Assembly: GCF_016907355.1 (NCBI RefSeq)
Contig: NZ_JAFBBW010000001.1
Coordinates: 3,782,001-3,846,000 of the forward strand
From: Agromyces aurantiacus
GTDB lineage: Bacteria; Actinomycetota; Actinomycetes; Actinomycetales; Microbacteriaceae
Direction: 5' to 3'
Length of the DNA stretch: 64,000 nucleotides
The stretch's first letter is position 1. Each line of letters opens with the position of its first letter. This document shows positions 34,231-43,160 of the stretch, piece by piece. A program made the position numbers and the translations under genes. The notes beneath the pieces were generated by a model. The model had not been told where the DNA came from. It did not search any database and was given only the letters and a program-made list of their open reading frames with translations.

Positions 34231-35191
34231 AGTTCACCCACTTGCGCTGGCCGCGGATCTGGACGACCGTCACGGCGAGGATCACGATGAAGAGCAGCCA
34301 GGAGAGGGCGGATGCCTCGCCGGCGCGTCCGTAGCGGAAGGTCAGGTCGTAGATCTGCTGCACCACGACCTGCGTGGCTCCGCCGGGCCCGCCGCCGGTC
34401 ATGGCGTAGACCTGGTCGAAGACCTGGAAGCCGTTGATGAGCGAGATCACGACCACGAAGAAGGTCGCGGGCGAGAGCAGCGGCAGCGTGACCGAGAACA
34501 GCCGCCGCCACCATCCGGCGCCGTCGACGCGCGCGGCGTCGATCAGCTCGGGGTCGATCGCCTGCAGGCCGGCGAGCAGGACGACCATGACGAAGCCGAG
34601 GTCCTTCCACGCCGACGCGAGGATGATCGACGGCATCGCCCACGCCGGGTCGGTCCACCATCCGGGGCCCTCGATGCCGAAGAACGCGAGCACGGTGTTG
34701 ACGACGCCGTTCGAGGGGTTCAGCAGCCAGCGCCACACGAGCGCGACGACGATCCAGCTCGTGATGACGGGCAGGAAGTACACGCCGCGGAGGAGCGTGC
34801 GGCCCTTCAGCGCCGTGTTGAGCGCGAGCGCGATCGCGAGCCCGCCGACGTACACGAGCGGCAGGTAGCCGACGATGTAGTACAGCGTGTGCAGGAACAC
34901 GTCGGCGGTCTCGGGGTCGGTGAGCAGGTTCGCGTAGTTCTCGAGGCCGACCCACTTCGCGGGCGCGAGCAGGTTCCACTCGGTGAGGCTGATCCACGCG
35001 GCGGCCACCATCGGGCCGAGCACGAACAGCGCGAGCGGCACGGCGCTCGGCAGCAGGAACGCGAGCACGGTGAGGGCGTAGCGGAGGCGTCGGGCGCGCC
35101 GGCCGCGCGTGCGGCGCGGGGTCGCGGCGGGGGTCTCCTCCAGTCCGCGGCCCGCGACCTCGGCGGCCGCGTCGCCGATGAGCGCGGTCAT
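34223..35191 (-). CDS. ABC sugar permease, MalF/CUT1 type
   Basis: 322-residue permease, six helices, with the EAA-type loop IDAARVDGAGWWRRLFSVTL near residues 215-234 and the CUT1 signature SWIVVALVWRWLLNPSNGVV. A poorly conserved 40-residue Arg-rich cytoplasmic N-terminus precedes TM1 (ALTVLAFLLPSAVPLALFVL). Its start overlaps the ROK regulator stop by four bases (ATGA) and its end overlaps the MalG-type gene, so regulator and transporter share one transcript. Confidence 0.93.
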   Translation of the reverse strand: MTALIGDAAAEVAGRGLEETPAATPRRTRGRRARRLRYALTVLAFLLPSAVPLALFVLGPMVAAAWISLTEWNLLAPAKWVGLENYANLLTDPETADVFLHTLYYIVGYLPLVYVGGLAIALALNTALKGRTLLRGVYFLPVITSWIVVALVWRWLLNPSNGVVNTVLAFFGIEGPGWWTDPAWAMPSIILASAWKDLGFVMVVLLAGLQAIDPELIDAARVDGAGWWRRLFSVTLPLLSPATFFVVVISLINGFQVFDQVYAMTGGGPGGATQVVVQQIYDLTFRYGRAGEASALSWLLFIVILAVTVVQIRGQRKWVNYG

Positions 35192-36396
35192 GGCCGCACC
35201 GCCTGTCCGACGATGCGCGCGCGGATGAGGCGGCCCTGGTCGCCGGCATCGCCCGCCGCGTCGAACGGGGTCGCGAGCACGAGCGCCGCGGCGCCCTGCG
35301 CCCAGCTCTCGTCCTGCCAGGTCTCGACCTCGACGGGGAGGCTCCGGCGGTGGCGCAGCAGGTGCGACCGGAAGGCGGGCTCGAACCCAGCCGACCAGAA
35401 CGGCCAGGCGGCGGTGCCCTCGCCGAGCACCACGACGAACGCCGGGTCGATGGTGTGCACGACGCCCGCGAGCGTGCGGCCGAGGAGCCGCCCGGCCTCG
35501 CGGTAGATCGCCGCGGCACGCTCGTCGCCCGACTCGGCCGCGGCGAGCAGGACGCCGATGCCATCCTCGGCGCCGATGACCGACTCCTCGCGCGCCCGGC
35601 GGACGAGCGCGGACTCGCCGATGCTCGCCTCGAGGCAGCCGTGGTTGCCGCAGCTGCACCGCGGGCCGTCGTCGGAGATCGGGATGTGCCCGATCTCGCC
35701 CGCGCCGCCCGACGCGGCGCGCAGGACGCTGCCGTCGACGACGATGCCCGCGCCGATGCCGGTGCCGATCGTGACCACGAGGAAGTCGTCGTGCGAGCGC
35801 CCGAGACCGAAGAGGCGTTCGGCGACCGCGAGCGCGTTGACGTTGTTCTCGACGATCACGGGCAGGCCGATCGCGCGTCGCAGCGCGCCGCCGAGCTCGA
35901 CGCCCGCCCAGCCGAGCTGCGCCGAGTCGACGACGCCGTTGCCGGGCCGGTCGACGCTGCCGGGCACGCCGACGCCGAGGCCGAGCAGCGTCGAACCGTC
36001 GCCCGCGTCGATGAAGTCGCGGATGCGCTCGACGAGCTCGGCGATGAACGTGCTGGAGGTCGCGTCGAACGGCACGCTCGCCGAGCGGACGACCTGCCCG
36101 TCGATGCCGACCTCGACGAACGCCACGTGGTCGGCCACGACCTTGATGCCGATCGCACGGCCGGCGGACGTGGCGAGGCCCAGCATGCGGCCGGGCCGCC
36201 CGCCGTTCGACGGTGCCTGCTCGAGCTCGACCACGAGGCCCTCGGCGAGGAGGTCCTTGACGAGCTGGGTGATGAGGGCGGGCGAGAGCGAGAGCGTGCG
36301 GGCGAGGTCGGCGCGCGAGGCGGGCCCGTTCGCCCCGAGCTGCGCCAGGATCGCCGAGCGGTTGACGTCGGTGCGCTTGCTGGAGTGGATCGCCAT
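35188..36396 (-). CDS. ROK-family repressor of the alpha-glucan operon
   Basis: 402-residue regulator: N-terminal winged helix (SRADLARTLSLSPALITQLV) and a sugar-kinase-like ROK domain with DVVTIGTGIGAGIV-type ATP loop (VVTIGTGIGAGIVVDGSVLR), GEIGHIPISDDG sugar-binding His/Glu segment, and the ROK zinc motif CSCGNHGCLEA near residue 250. NagC/XylR-type proteins release DNA on binding a sugar. First gene of the seven-gene minus-strand operon. An AT-rich promoter with palindromes lies just upstream, so it probably represses itself and the operon. ATG at 36396 with AGAGGT RBS; earlier in-frame starts fall in the promoter. Confidence 0.9.
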   Translation of the reverse strand: MAIHSSKRTDVNRSAILAQLGANGPASRADLARTLSLSPALITQLVKDLLAEGLVVELEQAPSNGGRPGRMLGLATSAGRAIGIKVVADHVAFVEVGIDGQVVRSASVPFDATSSTFIAELVERIRDFIDAGDGSTLLGLGVGVPGSVDRPGNGVVDSAQLGWAGVELGGALRRAIGLPVIVENNVNALAVAERLFGLGRSHDDFLVVTIGTGIGAGIVVDGSVLRAASGGAGEIGHIPISDDGPRCSCGNHGCLEASIGESALVRRAREESVIGAEDGIGVLLAAAESGDERAAAIYREAGRLLGRTLAGVVHTIDPAFVVVLGEGTAAWPFWSAGFEPAFRSHLLRHRRSLPVEVETWQDESWAQGAAALVLATPFDAAGDAGDQGRLIRARIVGQAVRP

Positions 36397-36431
36397 CGAT
36401 ACCTCTGGGTCGGCCGTGCGGGGTGGGTGGA

Positions 36432-36473
36432 GTAAATTTACGACTAAACAAAGTAGAAAAGCAAGTACTGCTT
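36432..36473 (-). promoter_or_regulatory. Promoter/operator of the alpha-glucan operon
   Basis: On the minus strand a -35 box TTGCTT (36464-36459) and a -10 box TAAATT (36440-36435) are 18 bp apart. The -10 box is covered by the perfect palindrome GTAAATTTAC (36432-36441), and AAGCA-N5-TGCTT (36459-36473) covers the -35 box. An AT-rich dyad over the promoter fits a ROK operator. Confidence 0.65.
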
Positions 36474-36499
36474 CGGACGACGTGCGCAGGCATGCGAAA

Positions 36500-36530
36500 G
36501 CGCCCCGCACCGGTGGTCGGTGCGGGGCGC
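36500..36530 (-). terminator. Terminator of the serine protease gene
   Basis: Perfect 13-bp stem (36500-36512/36518-36530, GCGCCCCGCACCG and complement) with a 5-base loop. On the minus strand it is followed by TTTCGC, just downstream of the protease stop. Confidence 0.75.
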
Positions 36531-36551
36531 CCCTCGTCGGAGATCAGCGGA

Positions 36552-37502
36552 TCACGATGCCGCGGCCGTGGCGTACGTCTGCTGCGCCACCGTGCCGTAG
36601 TACGGCCCGAACATCACGTTCGGGATGTTGTTGTAGCCGAAGCTGTTCACCGAGTTCTGCGCTCCGGTGCCCATGAACCACGGGCCGCCCGACGACCCGC
36701 CCGTCATGTCGCACGGGATGCCCTGCGACTGCGTCTGGCCGTACGGGTCGGGGCTCGCGGTGCCCGAGCACGACTTCAGCGACTGGCCGTCGAACGGCGC
36801 CGCGGCCGGATAGCCGTACGCCGTGTACGAGAGGCCTCGGGCCTGGTTGAACGCGATCGCCGTGCCGCCCACGGTCGCCGACAGCGTCTTGCCGCCCAGG
36901 GTGCCCACCGTCGCGAATCCGGTGTCGTAGCTGATGTCGCCGCCCTTGGTCCACTGCGACGGCGCGGTGAGCGTGCGCGCCGCCCACTGCCCGTACGGCG
37001 CCGAGCCGTTCAGGTACGCGGGGACGAACACCCAGTTGGTGGCGTACTTGGCCTTCCCGCTGTGCACGCAGTGCGCCGCCGTGGCCACGACGCTGCCGTT
37101 CGCCGAGCTCACGGAGTTACCCGAGCATACGTAGTTGCGACCGCTGAGCGTGAAGAACACCTTGCCGATGTTCGGGATCGGCGAGACGCTCGCCGCCATC
37201 GGCTGGATCTCGCCGCCCTGCGTCGGCTTGCCGTACGTCACGGGCGCGCCGGCGGCGAGATCGGCGGCGGGCGTCGTCGCCGCCTTGCCGGCCAGGAGGG
37301 TGTCGGCCGGGATGGCCGACCGCATGCGCTCGGCGGTCCAGTACGACGCGGCCGCCGCCGCCTCGGCGGCGGGCACGGCGTGCTGGTCGATCCCCGGCGG
37401 AACGGACGGGGGTGCGGCGTTCGCCGCCGTCGGCATCGCGAGCAGGCCGCACGCGACGAGAGCCGCGCCGGTGAGGGCGGCGCGGAGCGAGGTGAGTCTC
37501 AT
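36552..37502 (-). CDS. Secreted trypsin-like serine protease (V8/S1 type)
   Basis: 316-residue exported endopeptidase. Signal peptide to about residue 29 (ends PTAANA). A propeptide-like stretch runs to about residue 100. Catalytic triad: His144 in VVATAAHCV, Asp193 in ISYDTGF, Ser271 in TGGSSGGPW. Two disulfide-type Cys pairs (126/145 and 245/264) are in canonical positions. Resembles glutamyl endopeptidase-like S1 enzymes; specificity unknown. RBS AAAGGA before the ATG, and a strong terminator after the stop: a monocistronic unit. The C-terminus has no sorting signal, so the enzyme should be released. Confidence 0.9.
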   Translation of the reverse strand: MRLTSLRAALTGAALVACGLLAMPTAANAAPPSVPPGIDQHAVPAAEAAAAASYWTAERMRSAIPADTLLAGKAATTPAADLAAGAPVTYGKPTQGGEIQPMAASVSPIPNIGKVFFTLSGRNYVCSGNSVSSANGSVVATAAHCVHSGKAKYATNWVFVPAYLNGSAPYGQWAARTLTAPSQWTKGGDISYDTGFATVGTLGGKTLSATVGGTAIAFNQARGLSYTAYGYPAAAPFDGQSLKSCSGTASPDPYGQTQSQGIPCDMTGGSSGGPWFMGTGAQNSVNSFGYNNIPNVMFGPYYGTVAQQTYATAAAS

Positions 37503-37812
37503 GGACGGTTCGTCCTTTCATGACCAGCGGCCGGTCCCCCCAAGTCGGTCCCTGCGCCGCGTCCAACGGAATGCGGGAGAGCCTGACAGGTGGCCCCCGT
37601 TCGGGGGAGTCCTCGGGGGAGGATTCGTGGGAATCGACCAACATCCGCGCGGAACCGCAGACTTCGACATCGGACCGCCGGAGCGGGCTATGGTGAGGGG
37701 TTGCGCTCAGGTGAGCAGCCCCATCCGCTCAGCCGGCTCACACGCGCGCGTATGGGATGATGGAGCGTCCAGCTCGGACGCATCCCCACCCCCACGAGGA
37801 GCCATCGCTCGC
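37503..37812. other. 310-bp divergent intergenic region (protease/purF)
   Basis: No gene is supported here. It contains the protease RBS, a tight 6-bp hairpin CCCCCG-TT-CGGGGG (37594-37607), a possible plus-strand -10 box TATGGT (37689-37694), and the purF RBS GAGGAG at 37796-37801. No purine riboswitch-like structure was recognised. Confidence 0.5.
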
Positions 37813-39270
37813 ATGTGCGGCATCGTCGGCATCGTCTCCACCGAGCCCGTCAACCAGCAGATCTACGACAGCCTGCTCCTCCTGCAGCACCGCGGTCAGG
37901 ACTCGACCGGCATCGCCACCGCCGACGGTCCCGTCTTCCACATGCACAAGGCGCGCGGGCAGGTCCGCGAGGCGTTCCGCACGCGCGACATGCGATCGCT
38001 CCTCGGCACCATGGGCCTCGGCCACGTGCGCTACACGACCAAGGGGGCCGCCGAGCGCGAGGAGGAGGCCCAGCCCTTCTACGTGAACGCGCCGTACGGC
38101 ATCATCCTCGTGCACAACGGCAACCTGACGAACACGCGCGAGCTCTCCGAGGACCTCTTCCGCATCGACCGGCGGCACGTGAACTCCACGAGCGACACCG
38201 AGATGCTGCTCAACGTGCTCGCCACCGAGCTGCAGGGCCAGATCACCGGCCTCGAGCTCGACCCCGACCAGGTCTTCCAGGCCGTCTCGCACGTGCACCA
38301 GCGCGTCGAGGGCTCCTACGCGGTCATCGCGCTCATCGCCGGGTACGGCCTGCTCGCCTTCCGCGACCCGTTCGGCATCCGGCCGCTCATCCTCGGCCGC
38401 CGCAGGACGCAGGCCGGCAAGGACGAGTGGATCGTGGCGTCCGAGTCGCTCGTGCTCGAGAACGGCGACTACGAGATCGTGCGCGACGTCGAGCCCGGCG
38501 AGGCGATCTTCATCACGCTCGACGGCGAGATGATCTCGCGACAGTGCGCCGAGAACCCGCGACTCGTGCCGTGCTCGTTCGAGTACGTCTACCTCGCCCG
38601 ACCCGACTCGATCATGAACGGCATCTCGGTGTACGAGGCGCGCCTGCGCATGGGGAACCGGCTCGCGACGACCATCGAGACGCACATGGACAAGGGCGAC
38701 ATCGACGTGGTCATGCCGATCCCCGACTCCTCGCGGCCCGCCGCCATGCAGGTCGCGCAGAAGCTCGGCATCGAGTACCGCGAGGGCTTCTACAAGAACC
38801 GCTATGTCGGCCGCACGTTCATCATGCCCGGCCAGGCGCAGCGCAAGCGCTCGGTGCGCCAGAAGCTCAACGCGATGGGCACCGAGTTCAAGGGCAAGAA
38901 CATCCTCATCGTCGACGACTCGATCGTGCGCGGCACGACCTCGAAGGAGATCGTCGAGATGGCGCGCGCCGCCGGCGCGAACAAGGTCACGTTCACCTCG
39001 GCCGCGCCGCCCGTCCGCTACCCGCACGTGTACGGCATCAACATGCCGAGCCGCCGCGAGCTCGTCGCGCACGGCCGCAAGATCCCCGAGATCGCGCGCG
39101 AGCTCGGCGCCGACCACATGATCTACCAGGAGGTCGCCGACCTCCAGGCCGCGATCACCGAGGGCACCGGCATCCGCGAACTCGACCTGTCGTGCTTCAC
39201 GGGCGAGTACGTCACCGGCACGGTCACGCCCGAGTACCTCGACTGGGTCGAGCGGACCCAGCTGAGCTGA
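37813..39270 (+). CDS. purF: Amidophosphoribosyltransferase
   Basis: First committed enzyme of purine synthesis: transfers glutamine amide nitrogen to PRPP. 485 residues. The Ntn glutaminase nucleophile Cys2 directly follows the initiator Met (MCGIVGIVSTEP), so no propeptide is cleaved; LLLQHRGQDSTGIAT follows. The PRPP-binding motif is ILIVDDSIVRGTTSKEIV near residue 365. This is the E. coli-like form, without the longer propeptide and Cys cluster of many actinobacterial PurF proteins. RBS GAGGAG eleven bases before the ATG. It is followed by a small CxxC protein gene. Confidence 0.97.
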   Translation: MCGIVGIVSTEPVNQQIYDSLLLLQHRGQDSTGIATADGPVFHMHKARGQVREAFRTRDMRSLLGTMGLGHVRYTTKGAAEREEEAQPFYVNAPYGIILVHNGNLTNTRELSEDLFRIDRRHVNSTSDTEMLLNVLATELQGQITGLELDPDQVFQAVSHVHQRVEGSYAVIALIAGYGLLAFRDPFGIRPLILGRRRTQAGKDEWIVASESLVLENGDYEIVRDVEPGEAIFITLDGEMISRQCAENPRLVPCSFEYVYLARPDSIMNGISVYEARLRMGNRLATTIETHMDKGDIDVVMPIPDSSRPAAMQVAQKLGIEYREGFYKNRYVGRTFIMPGQAQRKRSVRQKLNAMGTEFKGKNILIVDDSIVRGTTSKEIVEMARAAGANKVTFTSAAPPVRYPHVYGINMPSRRELVAHGRKIPEIARELGADHMIYQEVADLQAAITEGTGIRELDLSCFTGEYVTGTVTPEYLDWVERTQLS

Positions 39271-39350
39271 CCGCTCCCCCGCAGCGAGTTCGCAGCCGGG
39301 CCACGGCATGCGCGCAGCGGACGCTCGGCGCGCGCTGCGATCATCCGGAC

Positions 39351-39752
39351 ATGAGCGAGACGACGGATGCCGCGCCATCCGCGGCGGGCACGACGGAGTT
39401 CCTCGGCGTGTACGACGCCGATGGCGGGCTGGCGGGGGAGGCGGCCTACCTGATCGGGCACCTGCTCGGCCGCGCGGAGTGCGCGCTGTGCGACATCACC
39501 CACACGTGGCGGCGCAAGCCCGAGTGGGACCGCATGGTCGGGCGGCTCGGCGTGCCGTTCCGGCTGGCGCACCGCAACGAGGTGTCGGATGCCGCGGCGC
39601 TGGCCGCGATCCAGGACGCTGGGTTGCCCGTCGTGCTCGCACGCGGGGCGACGGGCGCGTGGCATCCGGTGCTGCGCCGCGCCGACCTCGAGCGGGCCGA
39701 GGGCAGCGTGGCGGCGTTCGAGCGGATACTCGCCACCGCGCGAACCGCGTGA
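39351..39752 (+). CDS. Conserved small CxxC protein downstream of purF
   Basis: 133-residue soluble protein. A hydrophobic N-terminal half has EAAYLIGHLLGRAECALCDI-TH, i.e. a Cys-x-x-Cys-x-x-x-His centre near residues 44-51, then RKPEWDRMVGRLGVPFRLAH and a C-terminal strand GLPVVLARGATGAWHPVL. The pattern suggests a thioredoxin-like or metal site, but I do not recognise a named family. It lies 80 bp after purF on the same strand. GATCAT six bases before the ATG is a weak leaderless candidate. Confidence 0.7.
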   Translation: MSETTDAAPSAAGTTEFLGVYDADGGLAGEAAYLIGHLLGRAECALCDITHTWRRKPEWDRMVGRLGVPFRLAHRNEVSDAAALAAIQDAGLPVVLARGATGAWHPVLRRADLERAEGSVAAFERILATARTA

Positions 39753-39795
39753 ACCGGCGCCCCGCTCGCCGGTCGCGGCGCGAGGTCGCCGTGGT

Positions 39796-40263
39796 TCAGG
39801 AGGCGGGGTCGTCGTCGACGTAGTGCGTCGACTCGTGCTCGGCGACGGCCGAGCCGGCGCGCCGCGCGAGCGAGCGGTCGACGAGCAGCGCCACGACGCC
39901 GCCGAGGGCCGCGCCGAACGCCCCGCACCACAGCAGCAGGAACCCGAACACCTGCCCGCGGTCGAACTCGCCGTTCGCGGGGTAGAGGAACGTGAGCGCG
40001 AGCGCGACGATGGCGCCCAGGACGACGCCGAGGCCGATGAACGCGGGATAGCGCGGCGCGCGGCGCACCGTCACGGCATCACTGCTCAACTCGGTCTCGA
40101 GGCGCTCGCCGGCGTCGGGGTCGACGTCCATGTGCGCGATCGTGGGGTGCGGCGGCTCGGGCGTCGGCTCGACCGGCTCGACGGGCTCGACGGCGGCCTC
40201 CGGCCCGTCGGCCGCGTCGACGTCGGGCTCGTTCGGCTCGGGGCTCTTCGGCGCATCGCTCAC
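39796..40263 (-). CDS. Two-helix membrane protein with acidic N-terminus
   Basis: 155 residues. The cytoplasmic N-terminal 75 are Pro/Glu/Asp-rich (low complexity, EPVEPVEPTPEPPHP), then two helices: PAFIGLGVVLGAIVALALTF and VFGFLLLWCGAFGAALGGVV, and a basic-acidic tail. Typical actinobacterial potassium-transporter-Trk-like or DUF membrane protein; no assignment. A GGGGGAG RBS nine bases before the GTG at 40263 favours that start over the ATG at 40281. It appears to follow the SCP gene on the minus strand (44 bp). Confidence 0.7.
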   Translation of the reverse strand: MSDAPKSPEPNEPDVDAADGPEAAVEPVEPVEPTPEPPHPTIAHMDVDPDAGERLETELSSDAVTVRRAPRYPAFIGLGVVLGAIVALALTFLYPANGEFDRGQVFGFLLLWCGAFGAALGGVVALLVDRSLARRAGSAVAEHESTHYVDDDPAS

Positions 40264-40307
40264 ACCGCCATTCTCCCCCATGCCGCCGATCGGTCCGCGG
40301 GCGCGGC

Positions 40308-40703
40308 TCAGTGCAGGCGCGACGCGTCGATGACCGGCACGACGCCTTCGAGGTCGGCGCGCTGGCCCGACGCGCGGACGCGGCCGCTCGCGCGCGCGTC
40401 GGCCCAGGCGAGCGACCCGGTCGCGAGCGCGAGCCAGGTCGCCGGGTCGGTCTCGACGACGTTGGGCGGCGTGCCGCGCGTGTGCCTCGGGCCCTCGATG
40501 CACTGCACCGCGGCATACGGCGGCACGCGCACCTCGACGGCGCCGCCCGGCGACTGCTCGGCGAGCAACTGCAGCGTGTACCGCACGGCGAGCGCGAGCG
40601 TCGTGCGGTCGACCGTGGGCGCCGATCCCTCGGCGCCGCCCACGCTCACCACCACGCCGACCGCCGCCCGGCCGAGGTCGTCTGCGATGCGCGCTCGTGC
40701 CAT
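40308..40703 (-). CDS. Bacterial SCP (sterol carrier protein) ortholog
   Basis: 131-residue SCP2-like lipid-binding domain. Segments RYTLQLLAEQSPGGAVEVRV, PPYAAVQCIEGPRHTRGTPP and ETDPATWLALATGSLAWADA are the family pattern (strand, substrate strand, helix with Trp). The family sits beside purF in many actinobacteria, as it nearly does here, between purF and purD. Biological role unknown; it may carry a hydrophobic ligand. Divergent from purD with an 88-bp gap. Confidence 0.85.
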   Translation of the reverse strand: MARARIADDLGRAAVGVVVSVGGAEGSAPTVDRTTLALAVRYTLQLLAEQSPGGAVEVRVPPYAAVQCIEGPRHTRGTPPNVVETDPATWLALATGSLAWADARASGRVRASGQRADLEGVVPVIDASRLH

Positions 40704-40791
40704 GCCTCCATCCTCGCGCACCCCGCCGACGCCCGTGCGTGCGGGCGTCACGGGCCGCGCCCGGCACCGGCCGCTCCGGTAGCCTGACGGG

Positions 40792-42102
40792 GTGAGAATC
40801 CTCGTCCTCGGTTCGGGCGCGCGCGAGCACGCCATCATCCTCGCCCTGCTCGACGAGGAGGCCGGCCACGAGATCATCGCCGCGCCGGGGAACGCCGGCA
40901 TCGCGGCATCCCCCACCTCGTCGGCCCGCGGCAGCGTTGAGACCATCGCGCTCGACCCGACCGACCCGGTGGTCGTCGCCGACTACGCGATGGACAACGA
41001 CGTCGAGCTCGTCGTGATCGGTCCGGAGGCCCCGCTCGTCGCGGGTGTCGCCGACGCGCTGCGCACGCGCGGCATCGCCACGTTCGGCCCCGGGAAGGCG
41101 GCCGCGCAGCTCGAGGGCTCCAAGACGTTCGCCAAGCGCATCATGGAGACCGCGGGCGTGCCCACCGGTCGTGCCAGCCTCGTCGACTCGCTGCCCCAGG
41201 TCGTCGCGACGCTCGACGAGTTCGGCTCCCCCTACGTGGTCAAGGCCGACGGCCTCGCCGCGGGCAAGGGCGTGCTCGTCACCGACGACCGCGAGGCCGC
41301 GCTCGCGCACGCCGCGCACTACCTGCAGCAGGGGCCCGTGCTGATCGAGGAGTTCCTCGACGGCCAGGAGGTCTCGCTGTTCCTGCTCTCCGACGGCGCG
41401 AACGTGCTGCCGCTCTCACCCGCGCAGGACTACAAGCGCCTGCGCGACCACGACGAGGGGCCGAACACGGGCGGCATGGGCGCCTACTCGCCGCTGCCGT
41501 GGCTCGACGAGCGCTTCGGCAGCGAGCGGGCGTTCGTCGACGAGGTCATCGAGACGATCGCCCTGCCCACCATCCGCCAGCTCGACGAGGAGCAGACGCC
41601 GTTCATCGGGCTGCTGTACGCCGGGCTCATCCTCACGAGCCGCGGCATCCGCGTCATCGAGTTCAACGCGCGCTTCGGCGACCCCGAGACGCAGGTCGTC
41701 CTGCCGCGCCTCGCGACCCCGCTCTCGGGTCTGCTGTACGCGGCGGCCACGGGTCGCCTTGCCGAGCACGGCCGTCCCGAGTTCCGCTCCGACGCGGCCG
41801 TGACCGTCGTGCTCGCGAGCGAGGGCTACCCGGAGTCGCCCGAGACGGGCCGGCGCCTCGACGGGCTCGACGCCGCGGCATCCGTGCCCGGGGTGCACCT
41901 CGCGCACGCCGCCACCGCGTTCGGCCCGACCGCCGACGACGCCGAGCCGCACCTCGTCGCGACCGGCGGTCGCGTGCTCAACGTGGTCGCCCTCGGCGAC
42001 GACTTCGCCGAGGCGCGCCGCCGCGCCTACGAGGCGCTCGGGCACCTGCGGCTCGAGGGCGGCCAGTACCGCACCGACATCGCCGCGCGCGTCGCGGATT
42101 GA
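40792..42102 (+). CDS. purD: Phosphoribosylamine-glycine ligase
   Basis: GAR synthetase, second purine step: ATP-dependent ligation of phosphoribosylamine and glycine. 436 residues, ATP-grasp fold. N-domain [13 protein letters not shown]; phosphate loop [13 protein letters not shown] near residue 152; metal site [14 protein letters not shown]; glycine-rich [16 protein letters not shown]. The GTG at 40792 has TAGCCT exactly six bases upstream, so it is probably leaderless. purC follows after 56 bp with its own RBS; both end at one terminator. Confidence 0.97.
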   Translation: MRILVLGSGAREHAIILALLDEEAGHEIIAAPGNAGIAASPTSSARGSVETIALDPTDPVVVADYAMDNDVELVVIGPEAPLVAGVADALRTRGIATFGPGKAAAQLEGSKTFAKRIMETAGVPTGRASLVDSLPQVVATLDEFGSPYVVKADGLAAGKGVLVTDDREAALAHAAHYLQQGPVLIEEFLDGQEVSLFLLSDGANVLPLSPAQDYKRLRDHDEGPNTGGMGAYSPLPWLDERFGSERAFVDEVIETIALPTIRQLDEEQTPFIGLLYAGLILTSRGIRVIEFNARFGDPETQVVLPRLATPLSGLLYAAATGRLAEHGRPEFRSDAAVTVVLASEGYPESPETGRRLDGLDAAASVPGVHLAHAATAFGPTADDAEPHLVATGGRVLNVVALGDDFAEARRRAYEALGHLRLEGGQYRTDIAARVAD

Positions 42103-42158
42103 GCTCGGCACGTCGCGCTCGGCCGAGCCGCGGCATCCGTGAGGAGAAGGAGACGGGC

Positions 42159-43103
42159 ATGACCCACGTGAGCGATCTCGCCGGATGGACCCTCGTCTAC
42201 TCGGGGAAGGTGCGCGACCTCTACGTGCCGACCGCGCTGATGACCGACGACGACACCTGGACCGGCGACCCCCTCAGCCTGTCGCCGGTCGTCCTGGTCG
42301 TCGCGAGCGACCGCGTGAGCGCGTTCGACCAGGTGCTCGAGCCCGAGATCCCGGGCAAGGGGGCACTGCTCACCTCGCTCACCCGGTGGTGGTTCGACCG
42401 GCTGCCCGAGGTGCCCAACCACCTCGCCTACGCCGAGGACGACCGGTACCACGACCTGCCGGGCATCCCCGAGCGCGTCGCCGACCGCGCGATGCTGTGC
42501 CGCACCCTCGACATGTTCCCGATCGAGTGCGTGGTGCGCGGGTACCTCACGGGCAGCGGGTACAAGGAGTACGTGGCGACCGGCGCCATCGGCGGCATCC
42601 GCCTGCCCGAGGGGCTCGCCGACGGCGACCGGCTGCCCGAGCCCATCTACACGCCGGCGTGGAAGGCGCCGCTCGGCCAGCACGACGAGAACATCACGTA
42701 CGAGCGCACGATCGAGCTCGTCGGCGAGACCGTCGCCGAGCAGTTGCGGGCCATCTCGCTCGAGGTCTTCGCGCACGCCTCGGAACTCGCCGAGGAACGA
42801 GGACTCATCCTCGCCGACACGAAGTTCGAGTTCGGCGCCGACCGCGAGCTCGGCATCGTGACCCTCGCCGACGAGGTGCTGACGAGCGACTCGAGCCGCT
42901 ACTGGGACCTCGAGGCGTACCTCACCGGAGCCACGCCCGAGGTGCGGATGGCGAGCTTCGACAAGCAGATCGTGCGCGACTGGCTCGCCGCGAACTGGGA
43001 CCAGTCGACGCAGGCGGAACCGCCGACGCTTCCCGCCGAGATCGTCGAGCAGACGTCCGAGCGGTACCGCGCGCTGGTGGAACGGCTGACGCTCGGACTC
43101 TGA
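42159..43103 (+). CDS. purC: Phosphoribosylaminoimidazole-succinocarboxamide synthase
   Basis: SAICAR synthetase, eighth purine step: joins CAIR and aspartate using ATP. 314 residues (the longer eukaryote-like form). Signatures: LVYSGKVRDLY, VLVVASDRVSAFDQVLEPEI, IECVVRGYLTGSGYKEY and ILADTKFEFGADRELGIVTL. RBS AGGAG with ATG at 42159. Second gene of purD-purC, followed immediately by a 16-bp perfect terminator stem that starts at the base after the stop codon. Confidence 0.97.
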   Translation: MTHVSDLAGWTLVYSGKVRDLYVPTALMTDDDTWTGDPLSLSPVVLVVASDRVSAFDQVLEPEIPGKGALLTSLTRWWFDRLPEVPNHLAYAEDDRYHDLPGIPERVADRAMLCRTLDMFPIECVVRGYLTGSGYKEYVATGAIGGIRLPEGLADGDRLPEPIYTPAWKAPLGQHDENITYERTIELVGETVAEQLRAISLEVFAHASELAEERGLILADTKFEFGADRELGIVTLADEVLTSDSSRYWDLEAYLTGATPEVRMASFDKQIVRDWLAANWDQSTQAEPPTLPAEIVEQTSERYRALVERLTLGL

Positions 43104-43143
43104 GCCCGAGGACTCGGAGCCCCTGGACTCCGAGTCCTCGGGC
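43104..43143. terminator. purDC terminator, 16-bp perfect stem
   Basis: Arms 43104-43119 and 43128-43143 (GCCCGAGGACTCGGAG and complement) with an 8-base loop. It sits between the convergent purC and DUF1269 genes and can serve both. Confidence 0.85.
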
Positions 43144-43160
43144 CGTCTCCGGCGCCGCCC

